DNA from: Flagellimonas aequoris
Lineage (GTDB): Bacteria; Bacteroidota; Bacteroidia; Flavobacteriales; Flavobacteriaceae
Direction of reading: 5' to 3'
Assembly: GCF_003584165.1 (NCBI RefSeq)
Contig: NZ_QXFJ01000023.1
Coordinates: 62,001 to 126,000 of the forward strand
Length of the DNA: 64,000 nt
Shown: one piece after another, positions 19,336 through 28,504 of the stretch
Layout: each line of letters starts with the position of its first letter
Numbering within the stretch: position 1 is the stretch's first letter
The notes under the pieces: model-generated
The model's database searches: none
What the model saw: only the letters and a program-made list of their open reading frames with translations
What the model was told of the DNA's origin: nothing
Made by a program: the position numbers and the translations under genes

Positions 19336-20689
19336 CTTTCTTCATTTTTTGAAAATATTGTTTGGAGGCTGCGTTTACCTTGGGCGAAAGATACAACACC
19401 GCGATCATATTCGGTATCACCATTAAGGCATAAGATAGGTCGATAAGATTTTTTACGAGTTGTAAGGAGGCCACCGCTGCAAATACGATCATGACCACGA
19501 AAAACACATTATACCATTTGCCAATTTTAGGGTTGGTCAAAAACGAGAGGCTCTTCACCCCGTAATAGGAATAGGTAAACAGGGTTGAAAGTGCAAAAGC
19601 GGCCACGATGACCATCAACAAGGTATCCCCGATGCCGTACAATGTTTTTTCAAAAGCGGACATGGTCATGGTGATACCACTACCATCTTCCAAATACGCT
19701 CCGCTCAAAATAATGACCACTGCGGTGAAGGTACATACCATAATAGTATCGATAAAAGGGCCCAACATGGCCACAAGGCCTTCCTTGGTCGGCTCATCAT
19801 TACGGGATTGCCCGTGGTACATGGGGGCACTTCCCAAACCGGCTTCGTTGGAGAACATGGCCCTGCGCACCCCGATGATCACCAATCCCCAAAAACCGCC
19901 GGTTACCATGGTATCAAAATTCCAAGCTTCCACAAAGATCATTTTTAGTGCAGGAAAAATATCCCCTGCATTGCTGGCCATTACAAAAATTACGGCCAAC
20001 AGGTAAACCCCCACCATAAAAGGTACAATGGCGGATGCCACTTTTGCGATTTTGTTCAATCCACCAAAAATGACCCCGGAAGTAACGATAGCCAAAAAGA
20101 ACCCAATGGCCAACTTCCAATTGTACTCGCTGGTGACCAACAAGGTTTCGTGCGGTTTGACCACACCCATAAACGCTTCGGTAAACTGATTGGCGGTAAA
20201 CACTCCCAAAAACCCGAACATTCCGCAAATACTAAAAAATACGGCCATGGGTCTTGCCCAATTTCCCATTCCTTTGGTAATGTAGAACATGGGCCCCCCT
20301 TGTAGTTTACCCTCTGAATCCGTGCCGCGGAACATAATGGCCAAGCTACCGGAGTAAAATTTGATGCCCATTCCCAAAAGTGCCGTCATCCAAATCCAAA
20401 ATACAACGCCCGGTCCTCCATCGTGGATGGCAATGGCCACTCCAGATATATTGCCCAAACCAACCGTAGCCGCTACCGCAGCCGATAGTGCCTGAAACGA
20501 ACTTACATCCCCTTTGGCATTCTTATCATCGTACTTTCCTGACACTACCGCGAGGGCATGCCCAAAGTAGCGATAGGGAACAAACTTGGAATAGAAAACC
20601 AAGAAGAGGCCTCCACCGATCAGAAGGATGAACATGGGCCATTCCGTATAAGGTAAAATGGTAGTGAGAAAATCGTTGATAGCTTCCAT
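19328..20689 (-). CDS. Alanine/glycine:cation symporter (AGCS family)
   Basis: 453-residue inner-membrane transporter with about 10-11 hydrophobic helices. Family hallmarks include ALSAAVAATVGLGNISGVAIA near residues 68-88 and the FSNEAGLGSAPMYHGQS loop. AGCS proteins import alanine or glycine with sodium; which substrate is preferred here is not evident. Its 3' end overlaps era by eight bases. Confidence 0.92.
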   Translation of the reverse strand: MEAINDFLTTILPYTEWPMFILLIGGGLFLVFYSKFVPYRYFGHALAVVSGKYDDKNAKGDVSSFQALSAAVAATVGLGNISGVAIAIHDGGPGVVFWIWMTALLGMGIKFYSGSLAIMFRGTDSEGKLQGGPMFYITKGMGNWARPMAVFFSICGMFGFLGVFTANQFTEAFMGVVKPHETLLVTSEYNWKLAIGFFLAIVTSGVIFGGLNKIAKVASAIVPFMVGVYLLAVIFVMASNAGDIFPALKMIFVEAWNFDTMVTGGFWGLVIIGVRRAMFSNEAGLGSAPMYHGQSRNDEPTKEGLVAMLGPFIDTIMVCTFTAVVIILSGAYLEDGSGITMTMSAFEKTLYGIGDTLLMVIVAAFALSTLFTYSYYGVKSLSFLTNPKIGKWYNVFFVVMIVFAAVASLQLVKNLIDLSYALMVIPNMIAVLYLSPKVNAASKQYFQKMKKGA

Positions 20690-20758
20690 AAAGTCAAAAT
20701 CCCGAATTTATGGATTTTAGGTTGTTTAGCCCCAATGAAACAGGAATATTGCTTTTAG

Positions 20759-20791
20759 TTTGGAAATGATCAGGAAACCTTTGTATATTTG
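20759..20791 (+). promoter_or_regulatory. Promoter of the initiator tRNA gene
   Basis: TTTG at 20759-20762 and a perfect -7 element TATATTTG at 20784-20791, with 21 bases between them, fit the Bacteroidetes primary sigma consensus (TTTG, 17-23 bases, TAnnTTTG). The tRNA begins 11 bases further on. Confidence 0.7.
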
Positions 20792-20801
20792 CCGTCCACA
20801 T

Positions 20802-20874
<73 letters not shown>

Positions 20875-20893
20875 CAAAGCTTAAAAAAAGAAG

Positions 20894-20920
20894 GCCGAGA
20901 CATTTTTCTCGGCTTTTTTG
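20894..20920 (+). terminator. Rho-independent terminator after tRNA-fMet
   Basis: Stem GCCGAG (20894-20899) / CTCGGC (20908-20913) with an eight-base loop, followed by TTTTTTG. It lies 20 bases past the tRNA. Confidence 0.85.
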
Positions 20921-20966
20921 TTTTGTAAAAATTCATATACGCTTTATCCCATTTTTTTGAGATTTG

Positions 20967-21071
20967 GCGAGTAAACTATTATCGGGGCTTACCTATTTTA
21001 ATAGTCCGTTAACGAATTTAACATTTGTTTTTCATAAATTGTTAACAAGGTTAATTCATCATCAATCAAAA
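20967..21071 (+). repeat. Leader repeat, copy 1 (before the membrane-anchored AraC regulator)
   Basis: Contains GTAAACTATTATCGGG (20971-20986), TTAACAAGG (21042-21050) and TCATCAATCAAAA (21059-21071), directly before the ATG. The same three words in the same order recur before the next gene (copy 2). ACTATTA/TAATAGT (20975-20981 and 20999-21005) also forms an inverted repeat in this copy only. Confidence 0.65.
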
Positions 21072-22586
21072 ATGAGACAATTCTTCAAAAATATTGTCTT
21101 AATTCTGCTATTGCTCTATGTGATTTGTTTGCATGGGAATACCCCCAACGCAATAAATGGCAAGGAATTTTACAACCTCACTTTCCAAGACTCCATTGAA
21201 TGGGCAGATTACTATTTCAACATTCATCGGTATGAAAAAGCAATTCCGATCTATGAAAAGAATTTGGATGAGTCGGATGTTCGGCAAAAAGTACATACCC
21301 TAAAAAAATTATCTCTTAGTGAGGCGGCCATTCACAAACCAGAAGAATCCGTAGCCTATATTTATGACTATTTTAGAATAGAGTTTCATCCCAATTTTCT
21401 ATCACACGAAGGCTTTGATGAAATTCGGGAAACCGAAGAATTCACTAAACTGTCAGGTGCCGTTTTACCAAAAATTTCAGCGTGGTCCGTATTGTACTTC
21501 TTTGTTTCCATCATTGGGTTTTATGTCATGTTCGTGCTCTTGTTAAACAAAAGCATTGACCTACAGGCCAGAGTACTGATTTCCTTGTTTGTTTTTATCC
21601 ATTCCCTGTTCATTTTGAACATTTGTTTGAACAATACCAATTATGTTTTTGAATTTCCCCATACCTATTTAATGTCCACCTGGTCATCTTTTCTTTATGG
21701 CCCCTTACTGTTCCTATACTTTAGAAGGGTCTCAAAATCCAGCGAGCTCAAACTCTCGGACCTATGGCATTTTTTGCCAACCCTAGGTCTTGTAATTTAT
21801 ATGATTTTATATGTTTATGCCTTTACCGGACCTGAAAAAATAGACCAGATGTTGGACAGGTTACAGCAAGGACTAAACCCAGGGGACTCAACAAAATTGA
21901 CATTAATGGTCGTTATAAAAGCTATCTCTTTGGCCATCTACGCCTATTTTGTTCATCTGATCATTACCAAGAACAAAAAGGGACTCGAGAAAAAAACAAG
22001 AATCTGGCAAAAAAACATGTATGGCATACATGTCAGCTATGTAGTGATCTATCTGGTCTATGGGCTCTACATTATTGCCGGTAAAAACAGTGGATTTCTT
22101 TTCCATGCCCCTATCGTTTTAATGAGCACCATGGTACTTTATATCGGGTATGCCGCCAATGTGCAGCCCAATGTGTTCAGTGGACAGTATGCTTATACAA
22201 ACCCATTGTTCCCAAAATATGTTAAATCCGGGTTAACAGAAAGTCTTTCCCAAGAACTGAAGGAAGACCTCCATGAGATCTTTAATAAAGACAAGTTGTA
22301 TCGAAGGAACGATATCAGCCTAGACATGGTGGCACAGAAATTGGGGACCACCCGCCATAATGCCTCTCAGTTGATCAACGAGCACTTTAACATGAGTTTT
22401 CATGAATTTGTGAACCACCATCGCATCAACGATGCCAAAGAATTGCTCAAGAAAGAAAGGGAACGCAATATCATCGACATTGCCTACGAGGTCGGCTACA
22501 ACAACAAGGTGTCCTTTAACAAAGCCTTTAAAAAAGACACCAACCTAACGCCAAGCCAATATCTTGTACACATGAAAGCGAGGTAA
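21072..22586 (+). CDS. Membrane-anchored AraC-type transcriptional regulator
   Basis: 504 residues from the ATG at 21072; a TTG at 20964 would add an unlikely N-terminus. Signal or anchor helix (about 5-21), an extracytoplasmic helical region with a TPR-like repeat (about 35-130, YFNIHRYEKAIPIYEKN), about seven transmembrane helices (about 140-390), and a cytoplasmic AraC-type DNA-binding domain at the C-terminus (about 400-504, with IIDIAYEVGYNN and the second helix-turn-helix). This layout suggests that a signal outside the membrane controls DNA binding directly, without a kinase. It stands at the head of the SusCD locus and is the likely local regulator. Ligand unknown. Confidence 0.85.
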   Translation: MRQFFKNIVLILLLLYVICLHGNTPNAINGKEFYNLTFQDSIEWADYYFNIHRYEKAIPIYEKNLDESDVRQKVHTLKKLSLSEAAIHKPEESVAYIYDYFRIEFHPNFLSHEGFDEIRETEEFTKLSGAVLPKISAWSVLYFFVSIIGFYVMFVLLLNKSIDLQARVLISLFVFIHSLFILNICLNNTNYVFEFPHTYLMSTWSSFLYGPLLFLYFRRVSKSSELKLSDLWHFLPTLGLVIYMILYVYAFTGPEKIDQMLDRLQQGLNPGDSTKLTLMVVIKAISLAIYAYFVHLIITKNKKGLEKKTRIWQKNMYGIHVSYVVIYLVYGLYIIAGKNSGFLFHAPIVLMSTMVLYIGYAANVQPNVFSGQYAYTNPLFPKYVKSGLTESLSQELKEDLHEIFNKDKLYRRNDISLDMVAQKLGTTRHNASQLINEHFNMSFHEFVNHHRINDAKELLKKERERNIIDIAYEVGYNNKVSFNKAFKKDTNLTPSQYLVHMKAR

Positions 22587-22648
22587 ACTCTTATCGGGAA
22601 CACCTAAATTAACAAGGATTCTTCCTAACTAGTAGTCATCAATCAAAA
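22578..22648 (+). repeat. Leader repeat, copy 2 (before the HTH-only AraC gene)
   Basis: GTAAACTCTTATCGGG (22583-22598; 15 of 16 bases match copy 1), TTAACAAGG (22609-22617) and TCATCAATCAAAA (22636-22648; identical). The first word overlaps the stop codon of the upstream gene. The order matches copy 1, with different spacing. Confidence 0.65.
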
Positions 22649-22658
22649 TCATCGAGCA

Positions 22659-23129
22659 ATGAAAAGACTACTAATACAAATCGTTTCCAGGTACTTGGGT
22701 GATGAAACTCCCAAGGTAGTCCCGGAAAGGCCCAAAAAAAAGTACAAGAAATCGGGTCTTACCCAGGCCCAGGCCCACACCATCAGGCAAAAGATCAAAA
22801 AGGCCTTCGATGAGGATCGGCTATACCGTAACAACGAACTTGGTCTTGATGATTTGGCCAACCACATCCAACACAATAGGTATAAGGTTTCCCAAGTCAT
22901 CAACACCTATTTTTCCAAAAATTTTTATTCCTTTCTGAACGATTACAGAATCAAAGAAGCAAAATATCTTCTTGAGAACAATCCACAGTTAAGTGTAAAA
23001 GCCATCATGTACGAAGTAGGTTTCAATAGCAAGAACAGTTTTTACTCCTCCTTTAAGAAAATCACCGGGCTTAGCCCAAATGATTATAGAAGCATCGCCG
23101 CTTACGAGTATGATGTTCAAATGGCATAG
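22659..23129 (+). CDS. AraC-type DNA-binding protein (HTH only)
   Basis: 156 residues. A basic, disordered N-terminus (about 1-45) is followed by a single AraC domain (about 45-150) with the two helix-turn-helix units; the second contains IMYEVGFNSKNSFYSSFKK. The domain is clearly related to the C-terminal domain of the preceding gene (shared pattern LYR.N....D..A, SQ.IN..F, F.N..RI..AK.LL, YEVG.N.K.SF). No sensor or membrane part is present. With the repeated leader, this looks like a partial duplication of the upstream regulator. Probably acts with it on the susC promoter or as a competitor; this is inference. Confidence 0.82.
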   Translation: MKRLLIQIVSRYLGDETPKVVPERPKKKYKKSGLTQAQAHTIRQKIKKAFDEDRLYRNNELGLDDLANHIQHNRYKVSQVINTYFSKNFYSFLNDYRIKEAKYLLENNPQLSVKAIMYEVGFNSKNSFYSSFKKITGLSPNDYRSIAAYEYDVQMA

Positions 23130-23172
23130 GCAACAGTAAACATTCCAATTTCTCTCTTCAATTCGGTAAGGA

Positions 23173-23202
23173 AGACCTCTTGAAATTCAAGAGGTCTTTT
23201 TG
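23173..23202 (+). terminator. Rho-independent terminator after the HTH-only AraC gene
   Basis: Stem AGACCTCTTGAA (23173-23184) / TTCAAGAGGTCT (23186-23197) followed by TTTTTG. Confidence 0.85.
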
Positions 23203-23342
23203 CTTTGGGACTAATCAGTTGACAATGAATCTGTAAATGTTAAAAAAAGTACTCCCCCATGGGCATCCCTTTTTTTGGGGTACTCGCCGTTTTAAAAGTA
23301 CCTATTCCAACACATTAATGGATTGATTTGTTATGCAATTGT

Positions 23343-23458
23343 AAAGGTAGGGCGGTGAGAGGCCTTACTTCTAAAAAAACAGAATCCATTAAGTTTTGTT
23401 CTCTTCCCAGAAGTATTATTTGAATTAGCTATCATTTTTCCTTACTCCGCCCACCTTT
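23343..23458 (+). promoter_or_regulatory. Predicted structured 5' leader of susC
   Basis: AAAGGT-A-GGGCGG (23343-23355) can pair with CCGCCCACCTTT (23447-23458): 12 base pairs with one bulged A. Nested inside, TACTTCT (23366-23372) pairs with AGAAGTA (23409-23415). The element ends 45 bases before the susC ATG. It resembles no riboswitch I know. Confidence 0.4.
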
Positions 23459-23503
23459 CTCAGTTGCCTGACTCAATTCAATTACTAACAAAACTTTATT
23501 CGT

Positions 23504-26500
23504 ATGAAAGTAAAGAAACTGTTTGGAGCGTTGTTGGCCATATGTCTATCCATGGCCTTTGCCTATGCTCAAGAAAAAACGGTCACCGGAACGGTCACCG
23601 ACCAAGATGGTGTTCCATTGCCCGGAGTAAACATTATTGTTAAGGGCACAACCAATGGCACACAGTCCGATTTTGATGGCAACTACCTCATTGGGGTAAC
23701 TACGGGTGATGTACTCGTTTTTTCCTATTTAGGGCAAAAAACCATGGAGCGGAATGTAGGTACCGAAAACGTCATCAATGTGCAAATGCAGGAAGATGCT
23801 TCCCAACTTGAAGAAGTTGTGGTCACCGCACAGGGTATCGTGAAGGAGAAACGCTCTTTGGGCTATGCGGTCACCACGGTCGAATCAGAAAAAGTAGAAG
23901 CTCGACCTGAAGCTGATATCGCTAGGGTACTGAACGGCAAGGTTGCGGGGGTCAACATTACCTCCAATAACGGTCTATCCGGTTCGGGAACCAATATTAT
24001 TATCAGGGGATATTCATCGGCCACGCAATCCAATCAACCTTTGTTCATTGTTGATGGGATTCCGTTTGATTCGGGAACCAACACCCAAACCAACTTTTTG
24101 GACGGCAATACCGAATCGAGCCGTTTTTTGGACCTGGATCCCAACAACATCGCGAGCGTGAGCGTACTGAAGGGCTTAAGTGCGACCGTGCTTTATGGTA
24201 ACCGGGGCCGCAATGGTGTAATCTTGATTACCACAAAAGGAGCCGCAACAGGAGATGCTCCGACCAAGACCGAGGTGAACGTGACCCAGTCAGTTTTCAT
24301 GTCGAATGCTGTACTGCCTAAATTCCAGCAAAATTATGGAGGCGGTTTCCACCAAGGTTTTGGGTATTTCTTCAGTAACTGGGGGCCCCGTTTTGATCGA
24401 ACCGATGATGATGGTATTGCCAGTGCCGGTCAATATATAGGTACGGGATCTAATGGTGAAGCTATTTTAAGACACCCCTTCAATTACATGGCAGATCCTA
24501 CCTTAATAGCCGGTTTTGAAGATTTATTGGATGATGAATATCCATATGTTCCCTATAACGGGGTTGAAGAATTCTTCAGAACGGGATATGTGTACAGCAC
24601 CTCGGTAAACGTTCGGGGAGGTTCTGAAAAAGTGAGCTTCAATGCCAATTACGGCCGAACGGAGGATATTGGAGTTACCCGTGGCAATAGGTTGTTACGA
24701 AACAACTTTAGCTTGGGAGGCAATGCCAGACTATCCAATAATTTTACGGTTTCCGGGGTTTTCAACTTTGCGAGGACAGGTTACAAATCTCCTCCAAACG
24801 CCGTGAGCACAGGTAGTGGGGCAGCCTTTAACGGTTCCGCCATTTTCGGGGATGTCCTTTACACCCCGATCAGCGTTGACCTTACCAACATCCCCTACCA
24901 AGCTGCGGACGGTCGGAGCGTGTACTATCGTTCTGGAAACGACATCCAAAACCCCTATTGGACCGTTGCCAATTCCAAGACATCGCAAGAGACCGATCGT
25001 TTTACAGGTAACATGTCCATGAGCTATGCGCTCAACGATTGGATGAACCTTACCTATAGGGTGGGGCTTGATACCTATACAGAATTAAATTCCTACGGGC
25101 AAAACAGAGGCGGTGTGGATGGTCCTACCTTGGGTATTTTGAGAACGACTTCCGTGAGAAACTCCATTTGGAACCATGACCTGATCTTAACCGGGGAAAA
25201 GAATCTTTCAGATGACCTGAACCTCGCCGCCACCTTTGGGGCCAATAGCAGAAGGGACACCTATGCCCAAGACGGTATAGAAAGTCAAGGGCAATTGGTG
25301 TTCGGGGTTTTGGAGCACTATAACTTCACCACCCCTTCTTCGGTAAACTCATTTTCAGGGGCCAACCTCAACCAAAATTTTGAGGAGAATCTTGTAGGTA
25401 TCTACTTGGATGCCACGTTGTCCTATAAAGATATGCTCTACTTGAATGTGGTGGGCAGAAATGACTGGTCATCCACCCTGGAAAGGGAAAACAATTCACT
25501 TTTCTATCCCGGAGCAAGTCTTTCCTTCATTCCCACGACTGCATTCCCATCCATACAAGGAAATGTACTCAACTATGCCAAGGTCCGATTGGGATATGGT
25601 TCGTCTGCAGGCTTCCCAACCCCCTTCAATACAAGGGATGTATTGACCTTGGGAGCTAGGACCTTTGTGGATGCCAATGGCAATGTGGTTTCGGGCAACT
25701 CCGTTTCCGACGTACTCGGAAATAGGGACCTGTCCCCAGAAAAAGTACAGGAACTGGAAATTGGTTTGGACACGAAGTTGTTCAACAGGTTGAATTTAAA
25801 TGTGAGCTTGTTCAAAAAGTCAACCACGGATTTAATTACCAACCGTACCCTGGACAGTTCCACGGGTTTCCGCTCCACTTTTGTAAACATAGGGGAAGTG
25901 GAGACAAAGGGTGTTGAAGTGGATTATGACCTTAATATATTCAGGGAAAGCGAATCTGGTTTTGGATTCAATCTGGCTGGAAACTTCACAGCCAATGAGA
26001 CCATTGTAACCGACCTTGCCGAAGGAACCAATAACATCCTATTGACTTTTGCGGTTTCTGGCGAAGCCGCCAACTACGCCGTGGAAGGAAGGCCTTTTGG
26101 TGTATTCTTGGGCTCCACCATTCTAAGGGACGACAATGGTAACAAGGTCGTTGGGAACAATGGGCAATACTTGGTGGACAACAACATCACCGAAATCGGA
26201 GACCCCAATCCAGACTGGACCACGGGGTTGATCCCTACCTTTACTTACAAAGGTTTCTCATTGTCGGCAAATCTCCAATATAGGCACGGTGGGGATATCT
26301 ATTCCGTGACTACGGCAGGTTTGATAGGGCGTGGGGTTGTAGATCCCGACAAACCCATTGATCGGGAATCCAACTATATCCTTCCGGGTGTTTTTGCCAA
26401 TGGCAGTCCCAACAATGTAGCCATTAGTTCTACGGAATTTGGTTTCAACACATTCTTCGCAGGAGGTATCAATGAAGTGAACATTTACGATGGTACCACT

Positions 26501-26746
26501 ATTAGGCTACAAGAAGCTTCATTGGGTTATTCCCTTCCGAAGAAATTATTGGAAAAAACGCCATTCGGAAGCATGTCGTTTACACTATCCGGTTCCAACC
26601 TATGGTATAAAGCGGTGAATTTCCCCGATGATGTTCGGTACGATACCAACTCATCCAGTACCGGTGTCGGTAACGGGCAAGGAATTGATTTCTTCACCGG
26701 ACCATCTACCCGAAGATATGGACTTACCGTAAGGGCATCATTTTAA
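23504..26746 (+). CDS. SusC/RagA family TonB-linked outer-membrane transporter
   Basis: 1080 residues. Signal peptide (1-22, ending AYAQ), CarboxypepD_reg-like domain (about 25-110), TonB plug (about 115-240, with the SusC signature VLKGLSATVLYGNRGRNGV), then a 22-strand-type barrel to a C-terminal Phe (TVRASF). SusC barrels import oligosaccharides or peptides across the outer membrane, with SusD as a lid and TonB as energy source. SusD follows 30 bases later. The preceding AraC regulators and the later GH16 glucanase argue for a glycan substrate. Confidence 0.95.
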   Translation: MKVKKLFGALLAICLSMAFAYAQEKTVTGTVTDQDGVPLPGVNIIVKGTTNGTQSDFDGNYLIGVTTGDVLVFSYLGQKTMERNVGTENVINVQMQEDASQLEEVVVTAQGIVKEKRSLGYAVTTVESEKVEARPEADIARVLNGKVAGVNITSNNGLSGSGTNIIIRGYSSATQSNQPLFIVDGIPFDSGTNTQTNFLDGNTESSRFLDLDPNNIASVSVLKGLSATVLYGNRGRNGVILITTKGAATGDAPTKTEVNVTQSVFMSNAVLPKFQQNYGGGFHQGFGYFFSNWGPRFDRTDDDGIASAGQYIGTGSNGEAILRHPFNYMADPTLIAGFEDLLDDEYPYVPYNGVEEFFRTGYVYSTSVNVRGGSEKVSFNANYGRTEDIGVTRGNRLLRNNFSLGGNARLSNNFTVSGVFNFARTGYKSPPNAVSTGSGAAFNGSAIFGDVLYTPISVDLTNIPYQAADGRSVYYRSGNDIQNPYWTVANSKTSQETDRFTGNMSMSYALNDWMNLTYRVGLDTYTELNSYGQNRGGVDGPTLGILRTTSVRNSIWNHDLILTGEKNLSDDLNLAATFGANSRRDTYAQDGIESQGQLVFGVLEHYNFTTPSSVNSFSGANLNQNFEENLVGIYLDATLSYKDMLYLNVVGRNDWSSTLERENNSLFYPGASLSFIPTTAFPSIQGNVLNYAKVRLGYGSSAGFPTPFNTRDVLTLGARTFVDANGNVVSGNSVSDVLGNRDLSPEKVQELEIGLDTKLFNRLNLNVSLFKKSTTDLITNRTLDSSTGFRSTFVNIGEVETKGVEVDYDLNIFRESESGFGFNLAGNFTANETIVTDLAEGTNNILLTFAVSGEAANYAVEGRPFGVFLGSTILRDDNGNKVVGNNGQYLVDNNITEIGDPNPDWTTGLIPTFTYKGFSLSANLQYRHGGDIYSVTTAGLIGRGVVDPDKPIDRESNYILPGVFANGSPNNVAISSTEFGFNTFFAGGINEVNIYDGTTIRLQEASLGYSLPKKLLEKTPFGSMSFTLSGSNLWYKAVNFPDDVRYDTNSSSTGVGNGQGIDFFTGPSTRRYGLTVRASF

Positions 26747-26776
26747 AAACTGCTAACACGTTTTAAAAAACATATT

Positions 26777-28492
26777 ATGAAAAAAATATCAAAGATAATT
26801 TGTCTCTTGTTTGCCGCCCTGACTGTTTTGGTAGGCTGTGAGACCACCGCGTTGGATGTTGTTGAGAGCCCCAATGCTCTCAACCCATCACAAGCGAGCG
26901 TAGACTTCTTTTTGAATCAGATACAACTTATGACGGCCCAGATACATTCTGGGGAAGAGGGGCGCGCCGAAAACGGTCTGAGCCAATTCGGCATGGAACC
27001 TGTTCGTATGCAACATGGGTTTGGTCCTACTTATCGGGAAAACTATGACCCCTCAAACTTTGACAGGGTTTGGGACAATGTTTATGCCAGGGCCTTGATT
27101 GACATCCGTACCATGAACCCATTGGCAGAAGAAGCTGGACAATATACCCATATAGCAATAGGACAGATCTTGGAAGCATACATTATGATGTCCATGGTCG
27201 ATTTCTTTGGCGATGTGCCCTATTCCGAAGCCGCAAAGGGCGGAGAAGGCATCCTGAATCCAAAATTGGATACTGGAGCATCCATTTATGCCGCCGTAGA
27301 TCAACTCTTGATCGATGCTATTGCCAATCTCAACAAGGATGAAACAGCACTTCCACTAAATGATCTTTTTTATGATGGTGATGAAGGCCAATGGATCAAG
27401 GTGGCCAATACCATGCGCCTAAAATTGTACTTGCAGACGCGTATTGCCAATGCTGATGGATTTGGGGCTGGAGTTTCCACCGCTCGCATCAACGAGTTGA
27501 TCAGTGGCAACCAATTGATCTTGGATTCCTCGGATGATTTCTTTTTCCAATGGGGAACTAACAATGCCTCTCCGGATAGCAGACACCCCTATTTTGATGC
27601 CAATTATGATGGTGCGGGTCCAAGCTCAGACTTCTATACCTGTAACTATTACATGAACCTGATGGCCAACCAATACAATGAGCCCGATCCAAGAATACGG
27701 TACTATTTCTATCGCCAGCAAAGTGATTTTTCGGGTGCAGATGTAATTACCAAGGAATGCGTCACCGAGGTTTCCTTGCCATCTTGGTGGGATCCCAGCG
27801 AACCCTACTGTATTGTACCTGCCACCAATGGATTGGGCGGTTATTGGGGAAGAAACCACTTGGATAATGATGGTATTCCCCCGGATGATGCCTTTAGGAC
27901 CTTACACGGAACCTATCCGATCGGCGGTCCTTTCGATGACGATTCCTTTAGGAATGTCTCTGGATCCGGGGCTGTGAATGAAGGATTGGCCGGAGCGGGA
28001 ATCTCCCCAATATTGATGTCTTCCTATACGTATTTTATGTTGGCCGAAGCGGCGTTGACGTTGAACACCACCGGGAATGCACGTGACTATTTGGAAACCG
28101 GTATCAGGCAATCTATCAACACCGTGGTTAATTTTGGGGCTCCACTTGCCAGCGGTACAGGATTTGAACCCTCCACCACTGCCATTGACAACCATGTGGC
28201 CGAAATCCTAGCCAATTATGATGCAGGGAACGATACTGACAAACTACGCATCATTGTTGAGCAGTATTTCATCGCCTTGTGGTGCAACGGAATCGAAGCC
28301 TATAACACCTACAGAAGAACAGGGCAGCCAGATAATCTGACCCCTGCTTTTGCCCTACAGGACCCGGGTACTTTCCTAAGGTCGATGTGGTATTCACAGA
28401 CCGCTGCGGACAGCAATACCAATATTACCCAAAAGGGTGCACCGGACACCCCTGTGTTCTGGGACACCAATCCTGAAGGTTTCGTTCATTGA
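26777..28492 (+). CDS. SusD/RagB family nutrient-binding lipoprotein
   Basis: 571 residues; lipoprotein signal ending LVGC (Cys about 21). SusD-like helical fold with TPR units; the region RVWDNVYARALIDIRTMNPLAEEA is typical of the SusD-like_2 branch. It binds substrate at the surface and caps the SusC barrel. It is co-transcribed with susC and followed, 12 bases later, by another lipoprotein gene. Confidence 0.93.
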   Translation: MKKISKIICLLFAALTVLVGCETTALDVVESPNALNPSQASVDFFLNQIQLMTAQIHSGEEGRAENGLSQFGMEPVRMQHGFGPTYRENYDPSNFDRVWDNVYARALIDIRTMNPLAEEAGQYTHIAIGQILEAYIMMSMVDFFGDVPYSEAAKGGEGILNPKLDTGASIYAAVDQLLIDAIANLNKDETALPLNDLFYDGDEGQWIKVANTMRLKLYLQTRIANADGFGAGVSTARINELISGNQLILDSSDDFFFQWGTNNASPDSRHPYFDANYDGAGPSSDFYTCNYYMNLMANQYNEPDPRIRYYFYRQQSDFSGADVITKECVTEVSLPSWWDPSEPYCIVPATNGLGGYWGRNHLDNDGIPPDDAFRTLHGTYPIGGPFDDDSFRNVSGSGAVNEGLAGAGISPILMSSYTYFMLAEAALTLNTTGNARDYLETGIRQSINTVVNFGAPLASGTGFEPSTTAIDNHVAEILANYDAGNDTDKLRIIVEQYFIALWCNGIEAYNTYRRTGQPDNLTPAFALQDPGTFLRSMWYSQTAADSNTNITQKGAPDTPVFWDTNPEGFVH

Positions 28493-28504
28493 TAAAATTT
28501 AAAA

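Larger units (their letters stand above)
23130..23503. promoter_or_regulatory. susC upstream regulatory and leader region
   Basis: 374 bases without a gene. After the terminator of the AraC gene it holds three GTAC sites (23249, 23280, 23298), a bulged hairpin AGTAC-CCCC/GGGGTACT (23248-23284), the word ACCTATTCC (23300-23308) also found before the GH16 gene, and a long-range stem (23343-23458). No perfect TAnnTTTG promoter was found. Confidence 0.5.
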
